Shown piece by piece: positions 8,040 to 15,735 of a stretch of 27,038 nucleotides of DNA (position 1 is its first letter; each line of letters starts with the position of its first letter). The stretch is taken from NCBI GenBank assembly GCA_964481885.1, contig CAYZUS010000030.1, forward strand, positions 1 through 27,038. The letters run 5' to 3'. Made by a program: the position numbers and the translations under genes. Under the pieces are notes generated by a model. The model was not told the DNA's origin, did no database searches, and was given only the letters and a program-made list of their open reading frames with translations. Source of the stretch: Fen731 sp964481885. Lineage in GTDB: Bacteria > Actinomycetota > Humimicrobiia > Humimicrobiales > Humimicrobiaceae.

Positions 8040-8100
8040 TTTGGAACACTTTTTTAAATGAAGCAACGAACAGGTCTTCAGACGCTATTTTGGATGACGC
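8032..8100 (-). repeat. Dispersed repeat, copy A
   Basis: This 69-base block aligns without gaps to 12442-12510 with about 50 matches (72%). The best-conserved end, at the left here, is CCAAATATGTCAG on the minus strand; it stops right before a promoter in both places. Both copies can be read as ASSxI..E.L..A..KKV.QICQ followed soon by a stop, so they may derive from the 3' end of an old coding sequence, such as a lost mobile-element gene. Confidence 0.5.
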
Positions 8101-8125
8101 CAATAGGTCACGAGACATCAAAAAA

Positions 8126-8169
8126 CACAGTGTATCAAAATTATAAGAACGCAGTGTCTCAAAAATTAT
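8126..8169. repeat. Two imperfect direct repeats with 24-bp period
   Basis: CACAGTGTATCAAAATTAT (8126-8144) and CGCAGTGTCTCAAAAATTAT (8150-8169) are near-copies 24 bases apart, just downstream of the dehydrogenase gene stop. Like the repeats at 3835-3880 this has the look of an insertion-sequence end. No transposase is near. Confidence 0.35.
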
Positions 8170-8198
8170 TGTCCCGCCCAGACCCAAAGAAAACCAGA

Positions 8199-9287
8199 CT
8201 ATTTCGGGCTGGCAGAAAACAGACTGTCCCAGTTTTCTTTAAACCATGCAAGGGTCCTGTTGAATGCTTCTTCTTTTGAAACAATCGGCTCATAACCAAA
8301 GTCTTTTGTGGCCTTTTCATGTTTGTATGTATGGTCAATACAGGTCTGTATTATAGCAAAAGTGTTGAAAACTGACCTGGGATTAATCTTTTCGTTTATC
8401 CACCCCATATAATAAACAAAAGGGTATGGAATTGATTTGGTCGGGGGTTTTAAACCAAGGCCTTCCAGAAAAGGCTTCATGAAATCAAACAGGTTTTCTG
8501 CAGGCTGATGATCCGTAATGAAATAAATATTGCCTGCAACAGGAGAACCTTCGTAAAGATGTTTTGCAGCAAGAACATGTGCATGGGCCGCATTTTCGGA
8601 ATATACATGGCTGAATTTGGCTGACCCGTTTCCCAGCCTGAAATTAGCTCGGCTCATCGCAGCTTTTATTATATTTGTTAAATGGTATTTATCGCGCGGA
8701 CCATACATCCCGGCTGGTCTTAAAGAACATGTCAAAAGCTCGGGGCCGTTTGCTTTTGTGACAATCTGCTCTGCAATTATCTTGGTCCTGCAGTAATGGT
8801 CTTTAGGGAGTTTTTCAGGGTATGGGAGTGATTCGTCTCCATAAACAATGGCCTTCCTGCCGTCTACCACTACATCGATGGTACTTGAATAGACAAGTTT
8901 TTTAATGCCCAGCTCGCGGCATATGTCAATTACATTTATATTGCCCTGAATATTTACTTCCTCATAAACTTCACGCGGAGTTTTTGTATCCCATACTGCA
9001 GCAGCCGTCTGGAAAACAACGTCAATGTGTTCCGCAGAATCAGCAGAGCCTTCACCAAAACAGGCCTTCTTTATGTCTTCCCGGTTTCTGATGTCCCCAA
9101 TATACCCTTTGAATCGGCTATCGTTAAAAGGCGCAAGGTCAAGTATACTTACTTCTTTTCCTTCTTCGTAAAGCTGTTTTGCTATTTCCAAACCAAGCAT
9201 TCCTGCGCCGCCTATTACCAGGCATTTTTTAAAGTCTTCGCCTTTTTGGACCGCTTTGTCTGTATTGACTAATTTACTTTTATCCAT
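8199..9287 (-). CDS. NAD-dependent epimerase/dehydratase family protein (extended SDR, 3-beta-HSD-like)
   Basis: A 362-residue extended short-chain dehydrogenase. The Rossmann loop is GGAGMLG (26-32), the acidic end of strand 2 is LD (49-50), then GDIRN, and the active site is SST (134-136) with Tyr165 and Lys169 (YCRTK). RPAGMYGPRD (190-199) is the typical substrate-side strand. The overall pattern is closest to the 3-beta-hydroxysteroid dehydrogenase/sterol decarboxylase branch, which also holds many sugar- and small-alcohol oxidoreductases of unknown substrate. The start has an excellent ribosome-binding site (GGGAGGA). It is the last gene of the aminotransferase/iron-sulfur operon, 61 bases after the small ferredoxin, which could pass electrons in the same pathway. 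Confidence 0.87.
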   Translation of the reverse strand: MDKSKLVNTDKAVQKGEDFKKCLVIGGAGMLGLEIAKQLYEEGKEVSILDLAPFNDSRFKGYIGDIRNREDIKKACFGEGSADSAEHIDVVFQTAAAVWDTKTPREVYEEVNIQGNINVIDICRELGIKKLVYSSTIDVVVDGRKAIVYGDESLPYPEKLPKDHYCRTKIIAEQIVTKANGPELLTCSLRPAGMYGPRDKYHLTNIIKAAMSRANFRLGNGSAKFSHVYSENAAHAHVLAAKHLYEGSPVAGNIYFITDHQPAENLFDFMKPFLEGLGLKPPTKSIPYPFVYYMGWINEKINPRSVFNTFAIIQTCIDHTYKHEKATKDFGYEPIVSKEEAFNRTLAWFKENWDSLFSASPK

Positions 9288-9348
9288 AAATAATCCTCCC
9301 GGCTTTACTTGCTAAAAAATCAATTTTCCGGCCTTATTATGCAGCTAT

Positions 9349-9606
9349 TTATTGCACAACCGTTACAGCATTTACCGGACATTCGTCTACGCATCTCATG
9401 CAGAGATTGCATAAAGTCGGCCATAAAGCCGTCACCCTCCACTTTTGCGGGTCATAAGGATCTTCTTCTATAGAACCCATTGTCTGATGAAGAAGAAAAA
9501 TTGCCGGTTTGCAAACCCTGAGACATTTGCAGCAATCTCTGGGGTCAACCCCTGTTCCATCACCACATTTGTGATAATCAATTGATATTTTTGTTTGCTT
9601 GTTCAT
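9349..9606 (-). CDS. Small ferredoxin-like protein with two [4Fe-4S] motifs
   Basis: An 85-residue protein. The C-terminal cluster motif is standard: Cys66, Cys69, Cys72 and Cys76-Pro (CNLCMRCVDECP). The N-terminal one is irregular: a lone Cys14, then Cys25, Cys26, Cys28 and Cys32-Pro (DCCKCLRVCKP); Cys14 may replace the missing first ligand. Between them is a 30-residue insertion with SIEEDPYDPQKWRV. A TAG sits directly before the ATG in the same frame, so the start is fixed; no ribosome-binding site is visible. It lies 177 bases after a larger iron-sulfur protein and before an SDR enzyme, which suggests electron transfer between these. Confidence 0.8.
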   Translation of the reverse strand: MNKQTKISIDYHKCGDGTGVDPRDCCKCLRVCKPAIFLLHQTMGSIEEDPYDPQKWRVTALWPTLCNLCMRCVDECPVNAVTVVQ

Positions 9607-9783
9607 CTAAGAAAATTCGATTATTGCTAAAACCATGTTGTTATATACTTTACGCTCACCCAGATATATCGTTTACTGCCTTGTTAATTTTTCATTTATG
9701 ATTTAAGTTATTTTCTACTTCAATGCCTTTTTACTAATGCTTTAACATCAGATTAATTACATTACCGGTGTAATCTTTCTTAA

Positions 9784-10653
9784 TTAATATTTTCCGCAGA
9801 CTTCAGGTATTGTGTCTCTCGGTGCGAGATAAAGAGCATCCTCCGGACAGATGTGCCTGCAGACACCGCAGCCATAACATTTATTGATATCCAGTCTGAC
9901 CACTTTGGATGACCTGTCAAATGTAAAAGCTTTAAAAGGGCATTTTGAAACACACATCAGACAATCAGAGCATTTCTCCCTGTCCATCTGTATAACATAT
10001 TCAGCCTTATAAATTGAAAAAATATCAAAATCAAGCCTGGGTCGAATCCCTGCGCACTCCGGAGTTGAACAGGAGCAAAGATTGTTAATATAAGGAAAGG
10101 GCCCAAACCAGATTGTTCCTATATAACCCTTCCTGTTATTTTCTGTAAATCTTTCTATCGCTTCATGCCTGGTGAGATGGAATTTGTCCTTTTCCGGAAT
10201 AAAACGCGGCAGCTTTTCCAGTATTTCTGACATGACTCCGAAGTTGATGCAGCAGGCTTCCTTTTCCCCGCGTGACATATACCTGCACATGCAGTTTTTA
10301 TTTATCATGGGCTCAGATGCGCATTCCTCAAGGATTGCAATCCCGTCTTCAAGAGGAACTACCTGGCCTATGTGGCCCTCGGCTTTTAAAGGATTGACAG
10401 GAGGCTTTGTGCTGTGAAGCATTCTCTGGGCCGTGCTTTTTATGATCCTTCCGATTATTGGCATCCTGAGCTTGTAGTCAAGCCCGACAGCGTTAAACCC
10501 ATGAACTTTCCTTACTGACACCTGTTCAAAATTTTTGTACTGCTCCATCAGGTAATCGCGCAGATTGTATTGTTCGACAATTTTATCTGAATAGTGCTGT
10601 GCGTTAAGGTACCATTTTTTACCTGCGCCGTGTTTCATGCAAAGTTCACACAT
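9784..10653 (-). CDS. Cysteine-rich iron-sulfur protein with C-terminal 2[4Fe-4S] ferredoxin domain
   Basis: A 289-residue protein. The C-terminal quarter is a classic dicluster ferredoxin: Cys228/231/234/238 and Cys259/262/265/269. Ahead of it are further cysteine groups: MCELCMKHGAGKKWY at the very N-terminus, CMCR and ACC (121-135), and CSCSTPEC (193-200). These could hold another cluster or metal. No signal peptide and no membrane helix. The type is found in anaerobes as an electron carrier of unknown partner; I cannot name a family with certainty. A clear AAGGAG precedes the ATG. It follows the aminotransferase (210-base gap) and precedes the small ferredoxin. Confidence 0.78.
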   Translation of the reverse strand: MCELCMKHGAGKKWYLNAQHYSDKIVEQYNLRDYLMEQYKNFEQVSVRKVHGFNAVGLDYKLRMPIIGRIIKSTAQRMLHSTKPPVNPLKAEGHIGQVVPLEDGIAILEECASEPMINKNCMCRYMSRGEKEACCINFGVMSEILEKLPRFIPEKDKFHLTRHEAIERFTENNRKGYIGTIWFGPFPYINNLCSCSTPECAGIRPRLDFDIFSIYKAEYVIQMDREKCSDCLMCVSKCPFKAFTFDRSSKVVRLDINKCYGCGVCRHICPEDALYLAPRDTIPEVCGKY

Positions 10654-10862
10654 ATATACAGCTCCTTGTAGTATTAGCGTTGCCTATTGTCTGTATATAT
10701 TACTAGAAAATAATCAATTATTTAATATGGATTATAAAATAATTGCAGAAGCCCTCAAGACCTGATTTTTTATTTATTTAAAACAGTAAATGTTTGCTAA
10801 TAAATTTTTAAATCAGATAAAACTACTATATGAAATTGTTCCCGGCATACTTCAAGTTGGTA

Positions 10863-12221
10863 TTAACTTTTACCATACACTTCCTTAAGGCATGTTAAAT
10901 ATTTCTCAAGTATCATCTCTGCTTCCTGGTTTGTGGTTATCAGAGGCGGTTTGATTTTTAATACATTTTTACCGCCACATACCCCGCCATCGCCATAAAT
11001 GATGCCATTTTTAAATCCGGCAAGCCTCATCTTTGCGCAGCCTTCAAAATCAGGTTCCCTGGTTAACGGGTCCTTTACAAACTCGATTCCGATATGAAAT
11101 CCCAGTGCCCTTATATCTCCCATCACAGGATAATCTTTCTGGATTCCGGCAAGCTCATCAGCAAGATATCCGCCCACTTTTTTGACATTCTCAAAAATTC
11201 CGTCTCTTTTAATGACCTCCATCTGTTTTAGGGCTACTATCTGCGAAAGCTGGTTATTGCCATATGTATGAAGGTCCATACCGTTCATTTTCATTCCCTC
11301 AATGTCATCAGAGACTACGACTGCACTTAATGGAAAACCGGCAGCAATACATTTGCTCACAGTCATTATATCCGGAGTAACGCCATAATATTCTGAAGCG
11401 GTCCATGTCCCCATTCTGCCAAACGCTGTCTGTATGCAGTCCCAGATAAGGATGATATTATACTTTGTGCAGATATCCCTTACACCCTGGAGATATTTTT
11501 TCGAGAATATAAGCTGTCCGCCTGAGCCCTGAAGAGGCTCCATAAGCATCGCGCAAACTGGTCCCGTGCTTCCGTATTTAATCTGCGTCTCAAGAGCCTT
11601 TAATGCATTGCTGTCAACTTCATCAGCGTTTCCGGCATCTGAGACTTCAGTATATGGCCTGTAATAATATGGTGGCGGAACTCTCATGAAATTATAAGAG
11701 TGGTGCGCCATCTGTGCGGGCCCGAGCCATTTCTCGTATGCATATGTGGCCATGTGAGTGGCACCTGTCATAAGAAAAGATGTTCCATGATACGCGCCGT
11801 AAAGCGCAATGAAATTATGAGCTTCGGGCCTGTTTAGCATTGCAATCTTTAGGGCCGCTTCATTTGCCATACTTCCGCCAATGGTAAACAGCACTCTGTT
11901 CATTTTTTCAGGAAACACCTCGGCAATCTTTTCAGCAAGCATATACCTTGGTATCGTAAAAAACCCGGTATGCATATGATAAGTGTATTGAACCTGTTCC
12001 TGGACTATTTTAACTATATCAGGGTGGGAATACCCAAGAGAAAGCGAGTATGACTGTGAAGTGCAGTCGATGTATTTGTTGCCTTCAATATCCCACACCC
12101 AGATACCTTTTCCTTTTACAAGGTTGACACCGGGGGTTCCCCCACCCATCATCAGGTGTTTTTCATACCGGCCGATGTCTTCTTTTTTAAAATCAAATAT
12201 TTGCTTGATCAAATCGTCCAT
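10863..12221 (-). CDS. Class III pyridoxal-phosphate aminotransferase
   Basis: A 452-residue PLP enzyme of the class III (omega-amino acid:pyruvate/acetylornithine) fold. The PLP lysine is Lys290 (TVSKCIAAGFPLSA); Asp261 (IWDCIQTAFGRMG) should contact the pyridine nitrogen; GGSMANEAALK (115-125) binds the phosphate; YHG (144-146) stacks on the ring. Oddities: the usual Asp-Glu-x-Gln reads Asp-Cys-Ile-Gln here, and SGSEANE reads GGSMANE. It should move an amino group between an amine or amino acid and an oxo acid; the substrate is open. First gene of its operon, with strong promoter (12405-12433) and ribosome-binding site GGGAGGA. Confidence 0.92.
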   Translation of the reverse strand: MDDLIKQIFDFKKEDIGRYEKHLMMGGGTPGVNLVKGKGIWVWDIEGNKYIDCTSQSYSLSLGYSHPDIVKIVQEQVQYTYHMHTGFFTIPRYMLAEKIAEVFPEKMNRVLFTIGGSMANEAALKIAMLNRPEAHNFIALYGAYHGTSFLMTGATHMATYAYEKWLGPAQMAHHSYNFMRVPPPYYYRPYTEVSDAGNADEVDSNALKALETQIKYGSTGPVCAMLMEPLQGSGGQLIFSKKYLQGVRDICTKYNIILIWDCIQTAFGRMGTWTASEYYGVTPDIMTVSKCIAAGFPLSAVVVSDDIEGMKMNGMDLHTYGNNQLSQIVALKQMEVIKRDGIFENVKKVGGYLADELAGIQKDYPVMGDIRALGFHIGIEFVKDPLTREPDFEGCAKMRLAGFKNGIIYGDGGVCGGKNVLKIKPPLITTNQEAEMILEKYLTCLKEVYGKS

Positions 12222-12404
12222 TTATTCCTCCCGTTTTAGGAAATTTAAATAATTTAATTAGTTTTTGGGTAACATTTAGTCAAATAGTTTAAATTTAGAA
12301 AATTTCAAGCTTAATTTTAATAAATAATTTACCGAGTTTTGAGTTATTTACCAATAATTAATCAGTGGTCACGCCAAGTATTGAACTATTTTGCACTATT
12401 ATGA
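12222..12404 (-). other. Untranslated leader of the aminotransferase operon
   Basis: About 175 bases separate the predicted transcription start from the ATG. The stretch is very AT-rich and no clear hairpin, riboswitch or small gene was recognised. It forms the left part of the 343-base gap between the aminotransferase and the deoR-type gene. Confidence 0.4.
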
Positions 12405-12433
12405 ATTATAATGTTATTGTCTTTAAAGGTCAA
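12405..12433 (-). promoter_or_regulatory. Sigma-70-type promoter of the aminotransferase operon
   Basis: On the minus strand: -35 TTGACC (12433-12428), exactly 17 bases, then the perfect -10 TATAAT (12410-12405). It directs transcription of the aminotransferase, two iron-sulfur proteins and the SDR enzyme. The dispersed repeat ends eight bases before the -35 box. Confidence 0.75.
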
Positions 12434-12441
12434 TAGCCCTA

Positions 12442-12559
12442 CTGACATATTTGGATTACTTTTTTTAAGGGGGCGATGGGTAGGCTTTCAGGTACTATTT
12501 CAGATGAGGCAGAGGGATAATCTTCAAATGTGTTTGGAACACTTTTTTTAAGTGGGGCA
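12442..12559 (-). repeat. Dispersed repeat, copies B1 and B2
   Basis: Copy B1 (12442-12510) aligns to 8032-8100. A second, shorter copy B2 (12530-12558) repeats its best-conserved part: TTTGGAACACTTTTTTTAA on the plus strand, also present at 8041 with one base fewer and, with two changes, at 12451. B1 and B2 are offset by one base in reading frame, so this is a DNA repeat and not a repeated protein. The block starts right after the deoR-type stop codon. Confidence 0.5.
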
Positions 12560-12564
12560 AAACT

Positions 12565-13347
12565 CTATGCAATAATCAGCTTAAGACCCATTTTTTTAAT
12601 GGCGCTTGCAGTTTTTTTATCTATATCTGTATCAGTTATTATGGCTTCAAGGGCAGTTAAAGGAAAAACCCTTATATGGGCATTCTGGGAAAATTTTGAG
12701 CTGTCTGCAACCAGTATTATCCTTCTGGAATTTTTTACTATCGCCCTGGTAACGTCTGCGTCCATCTGGCTCGAAGTGGTAACATAGCCCTGATGTACAG
12801 ATACCGCGACTGCTCCCATAAAAGTAATATCTGCGCTGATATTGTTGAAATACTGCACTGCAGAACTTCCTGTAAGAGTGTTTGATTTTGCTTCAATAAG
12901 GCCGCCGCAAATATTCACTTCAAAGTCAGTCCGGCCAAGAGCTATTTTCCATAATTCATACGCAAGAGGAACTGAAGCAGTAAATAGTGAAAGATTTTTT
13001 CTTTCTGAGATGTTATAGACAATTTCCAGGCAGGTAGTGCCAGATTCCAGTATTACGGAGCTGCCATCAGAAATAAGCTTTGCTGCTTCCCTGGCAATCC
13101 TTTCTTTTTTGTCCTTATTCTGTTTTATATCCTCAGTATAAACAGGATGGTATTCTTCCTTAAAAGTTTTTGCAATGGCGCCGCCATGAACCTTCTCAAG
13201 AGATCCCTCTTCATCAAGTTTTGTTAAATCCCGCCTTATCGTTATCTCTGAAACCTTAAATAATTTGGAGAGGTTGGCAACAGATATTGACTGACTGCTG
13301 CCAAGAATCTTCTTTATTTCAATTCTTCTTTTTTCCGGTACATCCAT
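12565..13347 (-). CDS. DeoR/GlpR-family transcriptional regulator
   Basis: A 260-residue repressor-type protein. The N-terminal helix-turn-helix is typical: RRIEIKKILG, then VANLSKLFKVSEITIRRDL (23-41) and the wing LEKVHGGAI (50-58). The effector domain (about 75-235) has DGSSVILESGTT (93-104), the phosphosugar-binding type fold of this family, and ends in VADSSKF and IITDTDID. DeoR proteins commonly respond to phosphorylated sugars or polyols and act on neighbouring operons. It lies between the ABC importer genes and the aminotransferase operon, in the same direction, 163 bases after the second permease. Only a weak GAG precedes the ATG. Confidence 0.92.
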   Translation of the reverse strand: MDVPEKRRIEIKKILGSSQSISVANLSKLFKVSEITIRRDLTKLDEEGSLEKVHGGAIAKTFKEEYHPVYTEDIKQNKDKKERIAREAAKLISDGSSVILESGTTCLEIVYNISERKNLSLFTASVPLAYELWKIALGRTDFEVNICGGLIEAKSNTLTGSSAVQYFNNISADITFMGAVAVSVHQGYVTTSSQMDADVTRAIVKNSRRIILVADSSKFSQNAHIRVFPLTALEAIITDTDIDKKTASAIKKMGLKLIIA

Positions 13348-13411
13348 GCTGAACTCTTGATTTCTGCTTTTTGCTGGTTTTTATGTTTATTTAGCTTCTG
13401 GTATTCACTTT

Positions 13412-13428
13412 AGGTTTTCAGAAAACCT
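13412..13428. other. Seven-base-pair hairpin between permease and deoR-type gene
   Basis: AGGTTTT (13412-13418) and AAAACCT (13422-13428) form a perfect stem with a three-base loop in the 163-base gap. On the minus strand no T run follows, so it is a weak terminator at best; it may slow or process the transcript. Confidence 0.3.
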
Positions 13429-13510
13429 GAATTTTTGATACTCCCGTAATTACAGATATGCCGCATTCTTTTTACCTTTGCAATTACAGATGCACCTTGC
13501 TTTTTATTTT

Positions 13511-14374
13511 CTACCCTTTTATTCCGCCTGCAACAATACCACGGACAAACCACCTTTGGAACACCATGAATATTATAAATATCGGTACCACAGCTATTAC
13601 TATTGAGGCCCCGTATATTCCCCAGGGAATAGGAAATTTCGCCCCCATCCCGATTCTTGACATGGCAAGGGGCAAAGTCTGCAGCGCATCCACCCTTATG
13701 AAAATAAAAGCAAAAAGAAATTCGTTCCACATCTCGAGGAAAAGAAATATGATGCAGGTTGCAAGGGCGGGCCTGGCGATCGGCAGATAGATGTTTTTAT
13801 ATATCTGGAAACTGCTTGCCCCATCCATAAGTGCCGCCTCAGTAAATTCATACGGGACCTGCTGGAAAAAATTGCGCAGGATAAGGGTTGCAATTGGAAT
13901 ACTCATTGTTGCATAAGGAAAAATCAGCGCAAAGTAGGTGTTTAAGAGCTTTAATTTCAGAAGGACAATATAAAGCGGTATAAGCAGCACCTGCACCGGT
14001 ATCATATAACTTAACAAAATAAACGTATAATAGATTTCCTTGGATTTAAACCTGTAGTGCACCATTGCAAAAGCTGCAAAAGATGCAGCTATTATGGCAA
14101 GAACCAGACCACCCGTTGTAACGATTACACTGTTTAAATACATCCTGGGATATGATACTTCCAGCGCCTTTTGTGCAAATTTTATCGCCCCGGAAAAATT
14201 TTCAAGAGTAAAATGAAAATTTACCGGAAAAATAAATAAAGTGGACTGATAAATCTCATCGGGCCTTTTAAATGCCAGGAAAAATACCCACAGCAACGGC
14301 ACCATTACAATAACCAGCGCAATGGCTATTATAATTCGTGTAAAAATCTTTTGACTTATTGTCAGTCTGAACAT
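13511..14374 (-). CDS. Carbohydrate ABC transporter permease (MalG type)
   Basis: A 287-residue inner-membrane protein with six predicted helices (first about 13-33). The EAA loop that contacts the ATPase is intact: EFTEAALMDGASSFQIYKNI (177-196), followed by LPIARPAL. The C-terminus FVRGIVAGGIKG is the hallmark ending of MalG/CUT1 subunits. It starts 36 bases after the other permease and pairs with it. No ATPase gene is found in the window; in many Gram-positives a single shared MsmK/UgpC-type ATPase serves several such importers. The ribosome-binding site is weak. Related CUT1 systems carry oligosaccharides, sugar alcohols or glycerol-phosphate. Confidence 0.93.
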   Translation of the reverse strand: MFRLTISQKIFTRIIIAIALVIVMVPLLWVFFLAFKRPDEIYQSTLFIFPVNFHFTLENFSGAIKFAQKALEVSYPRMYLNSVIVTTGGLVLAIIAASFAAFAMVHYRFKSKEIYYTFILLSYMIPVQVLLIPLYIVLLKLKLLNTYFALIFPYATMSIPIATLILRNFFQQVPYEFTEAALMDGASSFQIYKNIYLPIARPALATCIIFLFLEMWNEFLFAFIFIRVDALQTLPLAMSRIGMGAKFPIPWGIYGASIVIAVVPIFIIFMVFQRWFVRGIVAGGIKG

Positions 14375-14410
14375 ATTTTTAAAAAATCCCGGTAAATTTT
14401 ATATTTGGTC

Positions 14411-15319
14411 TTATATTTGGTCCTTTGTAAAGAATTTTACCCTTACAATCGCAAAAACTATAACTATCAGGGTCAGGCTGACCGAAATGGTTGAAGCATA
14501 ACTCATATTGCTTGGGCCTGCGGTTTGGAAAGACTGGTAATACATATAAGTTGTTAAAACTTCCGAGCTGTGCACGGGTCCGCCTCTTGTCATTGCCCAA
14601 ATAATATCATAAACCCTGAAGCCGCCAATAAAATTAAGCACTGCAGACAGGAAAATCACAGGTTTTATCAAAGGCAGCACTATTTTAAAGATTGCTCTTG
14701 TAAGGCTTGCTCCATCGATAAATGCCGCTTCAAGCAGACTATTGTCAATGGACTGCAGGCCGGCATAAAAAATTACAAGGTTATACCCTACCCACTGCCA
14801 GGTTGTTACAAAAGAGACCAGCCATATTGTAAGATTTTTACTGGTTAGCCAGGGTATCGCAAACTGTTCAAGGCCCATGGATTGAAAAAGTACATTTATG
14901 GGTCCGGTTAATTCAAAAAATTTCCTGAACACAAGGCCTATTACTATTGCTGAGATGACGCCGGGAAAAAATATCAGGGCCCTTATCAGGTTGCCGTATT
15001 TAAAATTGCCGAAATAAATTACCAGCGACAAAAAAAGGGCAATTCCATTTTGAACAAATACCACAGTAATAACAAGAAACAGGGTATTTTTCAGGGACAG
15101 CCAGTACAGAGGATCTTTTGCAAGCTTGATATAATTCTGCAGGCCCACAAAATCCCTGAATATATCCAGGTTGTATCCTCTCCAGTTAAAAAAGCTTAAA
15201 ATTACAGAGAAAATAATCGGATACAGTAAGAAAAGCAGGAAAAGCAGCATTGATGGCGAAAGCCAGAGAAATGGTTCCGCTCTTCTTAATGTCATTCTGC
15301 GTGGATATCTATCACTCAT
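14411..15319 (-). CDS. Carbohydrate ABC transporter permease (MalF/UgpA type)
   Basis: A 302-residue inner-membrane protein with six predicted helices (first about 17-41). The EAA loop is SLLEAAFIDGASLTRAIFKI (194-213) followed by VLPLIKP; TRGGPVHSSEVLTTYMY is typical of the loop before the last helix in this subunit. It forms the channel with the MalG-type subunit just downstream. It is separated from its binding protein by 416 bases holding a strong hairpin, which may lower its expression relative to the binding protein. No ribosome-binding site is seen before the ATG at 15319. Confidence 0.93.
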   Translation of the reverse strand: MSDRYPRRMTLRRAEPFLWLSPSMLLFLLFLLYPIIFSVILSFFNWRGYNLDIFRDFVGLQNYIKLAKDPLYWLSLKNTLFLVITVVFVQNGIALFLSLVIYFGNFKYGNLIRALIFFPGVISAIVIGLVFRKFFELTGPINVLFQSMGLEQFAIPWLTSKNLTIWLVSFVTTWQWVGYNLVIFYAGLQSIDNSLLEAAFIDGASLTRAIFKIVLPLIKPVIFLSAVLNFIGGFRVYDIIWAMTRGGPVHSSEVLTTYMYYQSFQTAGPSNMSYASTISVSLTLIVIVFAIVRVKFFTKDQI

Positions 15320-15571
15320 ATGGGAAAAAAGTAATTATTTTTATATTTACTAAAAAAGCAAAACTCTTTTGCAAGATATGGAAAACATGTCTTCAAATTA
15401 AAAAACCTTAAACTTAATAATCCGGTACCTGTTCATGCTGCATTTGCTGTATTTTTTCAGGCGCTTAATAAAATTAAAAATCCATCTTCAATAATCCTTC
15501 AGATGCGCTCCGGATCTGTCAAACATCCTGATTACCTGTAAATTAATTTAACAAAGAACACTAACTTCTTT
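15320..15571. other. Intergenic between permease and binding protein, nothing recognised
   Basis: This part of the 416-base gap shows no credible small gene and no clear second promoter. The hairpin at 15572-15609 lies next to it, on the binding-protein side. Confidence 0.4.
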
Positions 15572-15609
15572 TTATGCGGGAGAAAGGATTAAGCCTTTCC
15601 CCCGCATAA
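15572..15609 (-). other. Strong 16-bp hairpin between binding-protein and permease genes
   Basis: ATGCGGGAGAAAGG (15574-15587) and CCTTTCCCCCGCAT (15594-15607) pair with one mismatch around a six-base loop; two more T-A pairs extend the stem on each side. On the minus strand it is followed by AAAAAG and not by a T run, so it is not a normal terminator. In binding-protein operons such hairpins protect the upstream message from decay and so give more binding protein than permease. Confidence 0.6.
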
Positions 15610-15735
15610 TTTCTCGGACACTTACTGAAAACTTTTAAACACAACTCTTAGATAGTGCACATAAATCATAACTATAAATAATCAGCAAATATACTTTTAC
15701 TGATTTGCGCCCCAATGGGCTTCTGTCTCTCCCAT

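Noticed and set aside
8126..8169. CRISPR array
   Set aside because: Only two diverged units with a spacer of about five bases; no array structure and no cas genes in the window.
12439..12564. 41-codon open stretch in frame after the deoR-type stop, as a readthrough extension
   Set aside because: The two repeat copies inside it are offset by one base, so the protein pattern is not kept; better explained as a DNA repeat.
13410..13730. 106-codon minus-strand frame overlapping the MalG-type permease
   Set aside because: The permease frame carries the recognised C-terminal motif in this stretch; this frame has no features.
15572..15609. Hairpin as a rho-independent terminator of the binding-protein gene
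   Set aside because: On the transcribed strand the stem is followed by A-rich sequence, not a T run, and the permeases downstream need the same transcript.
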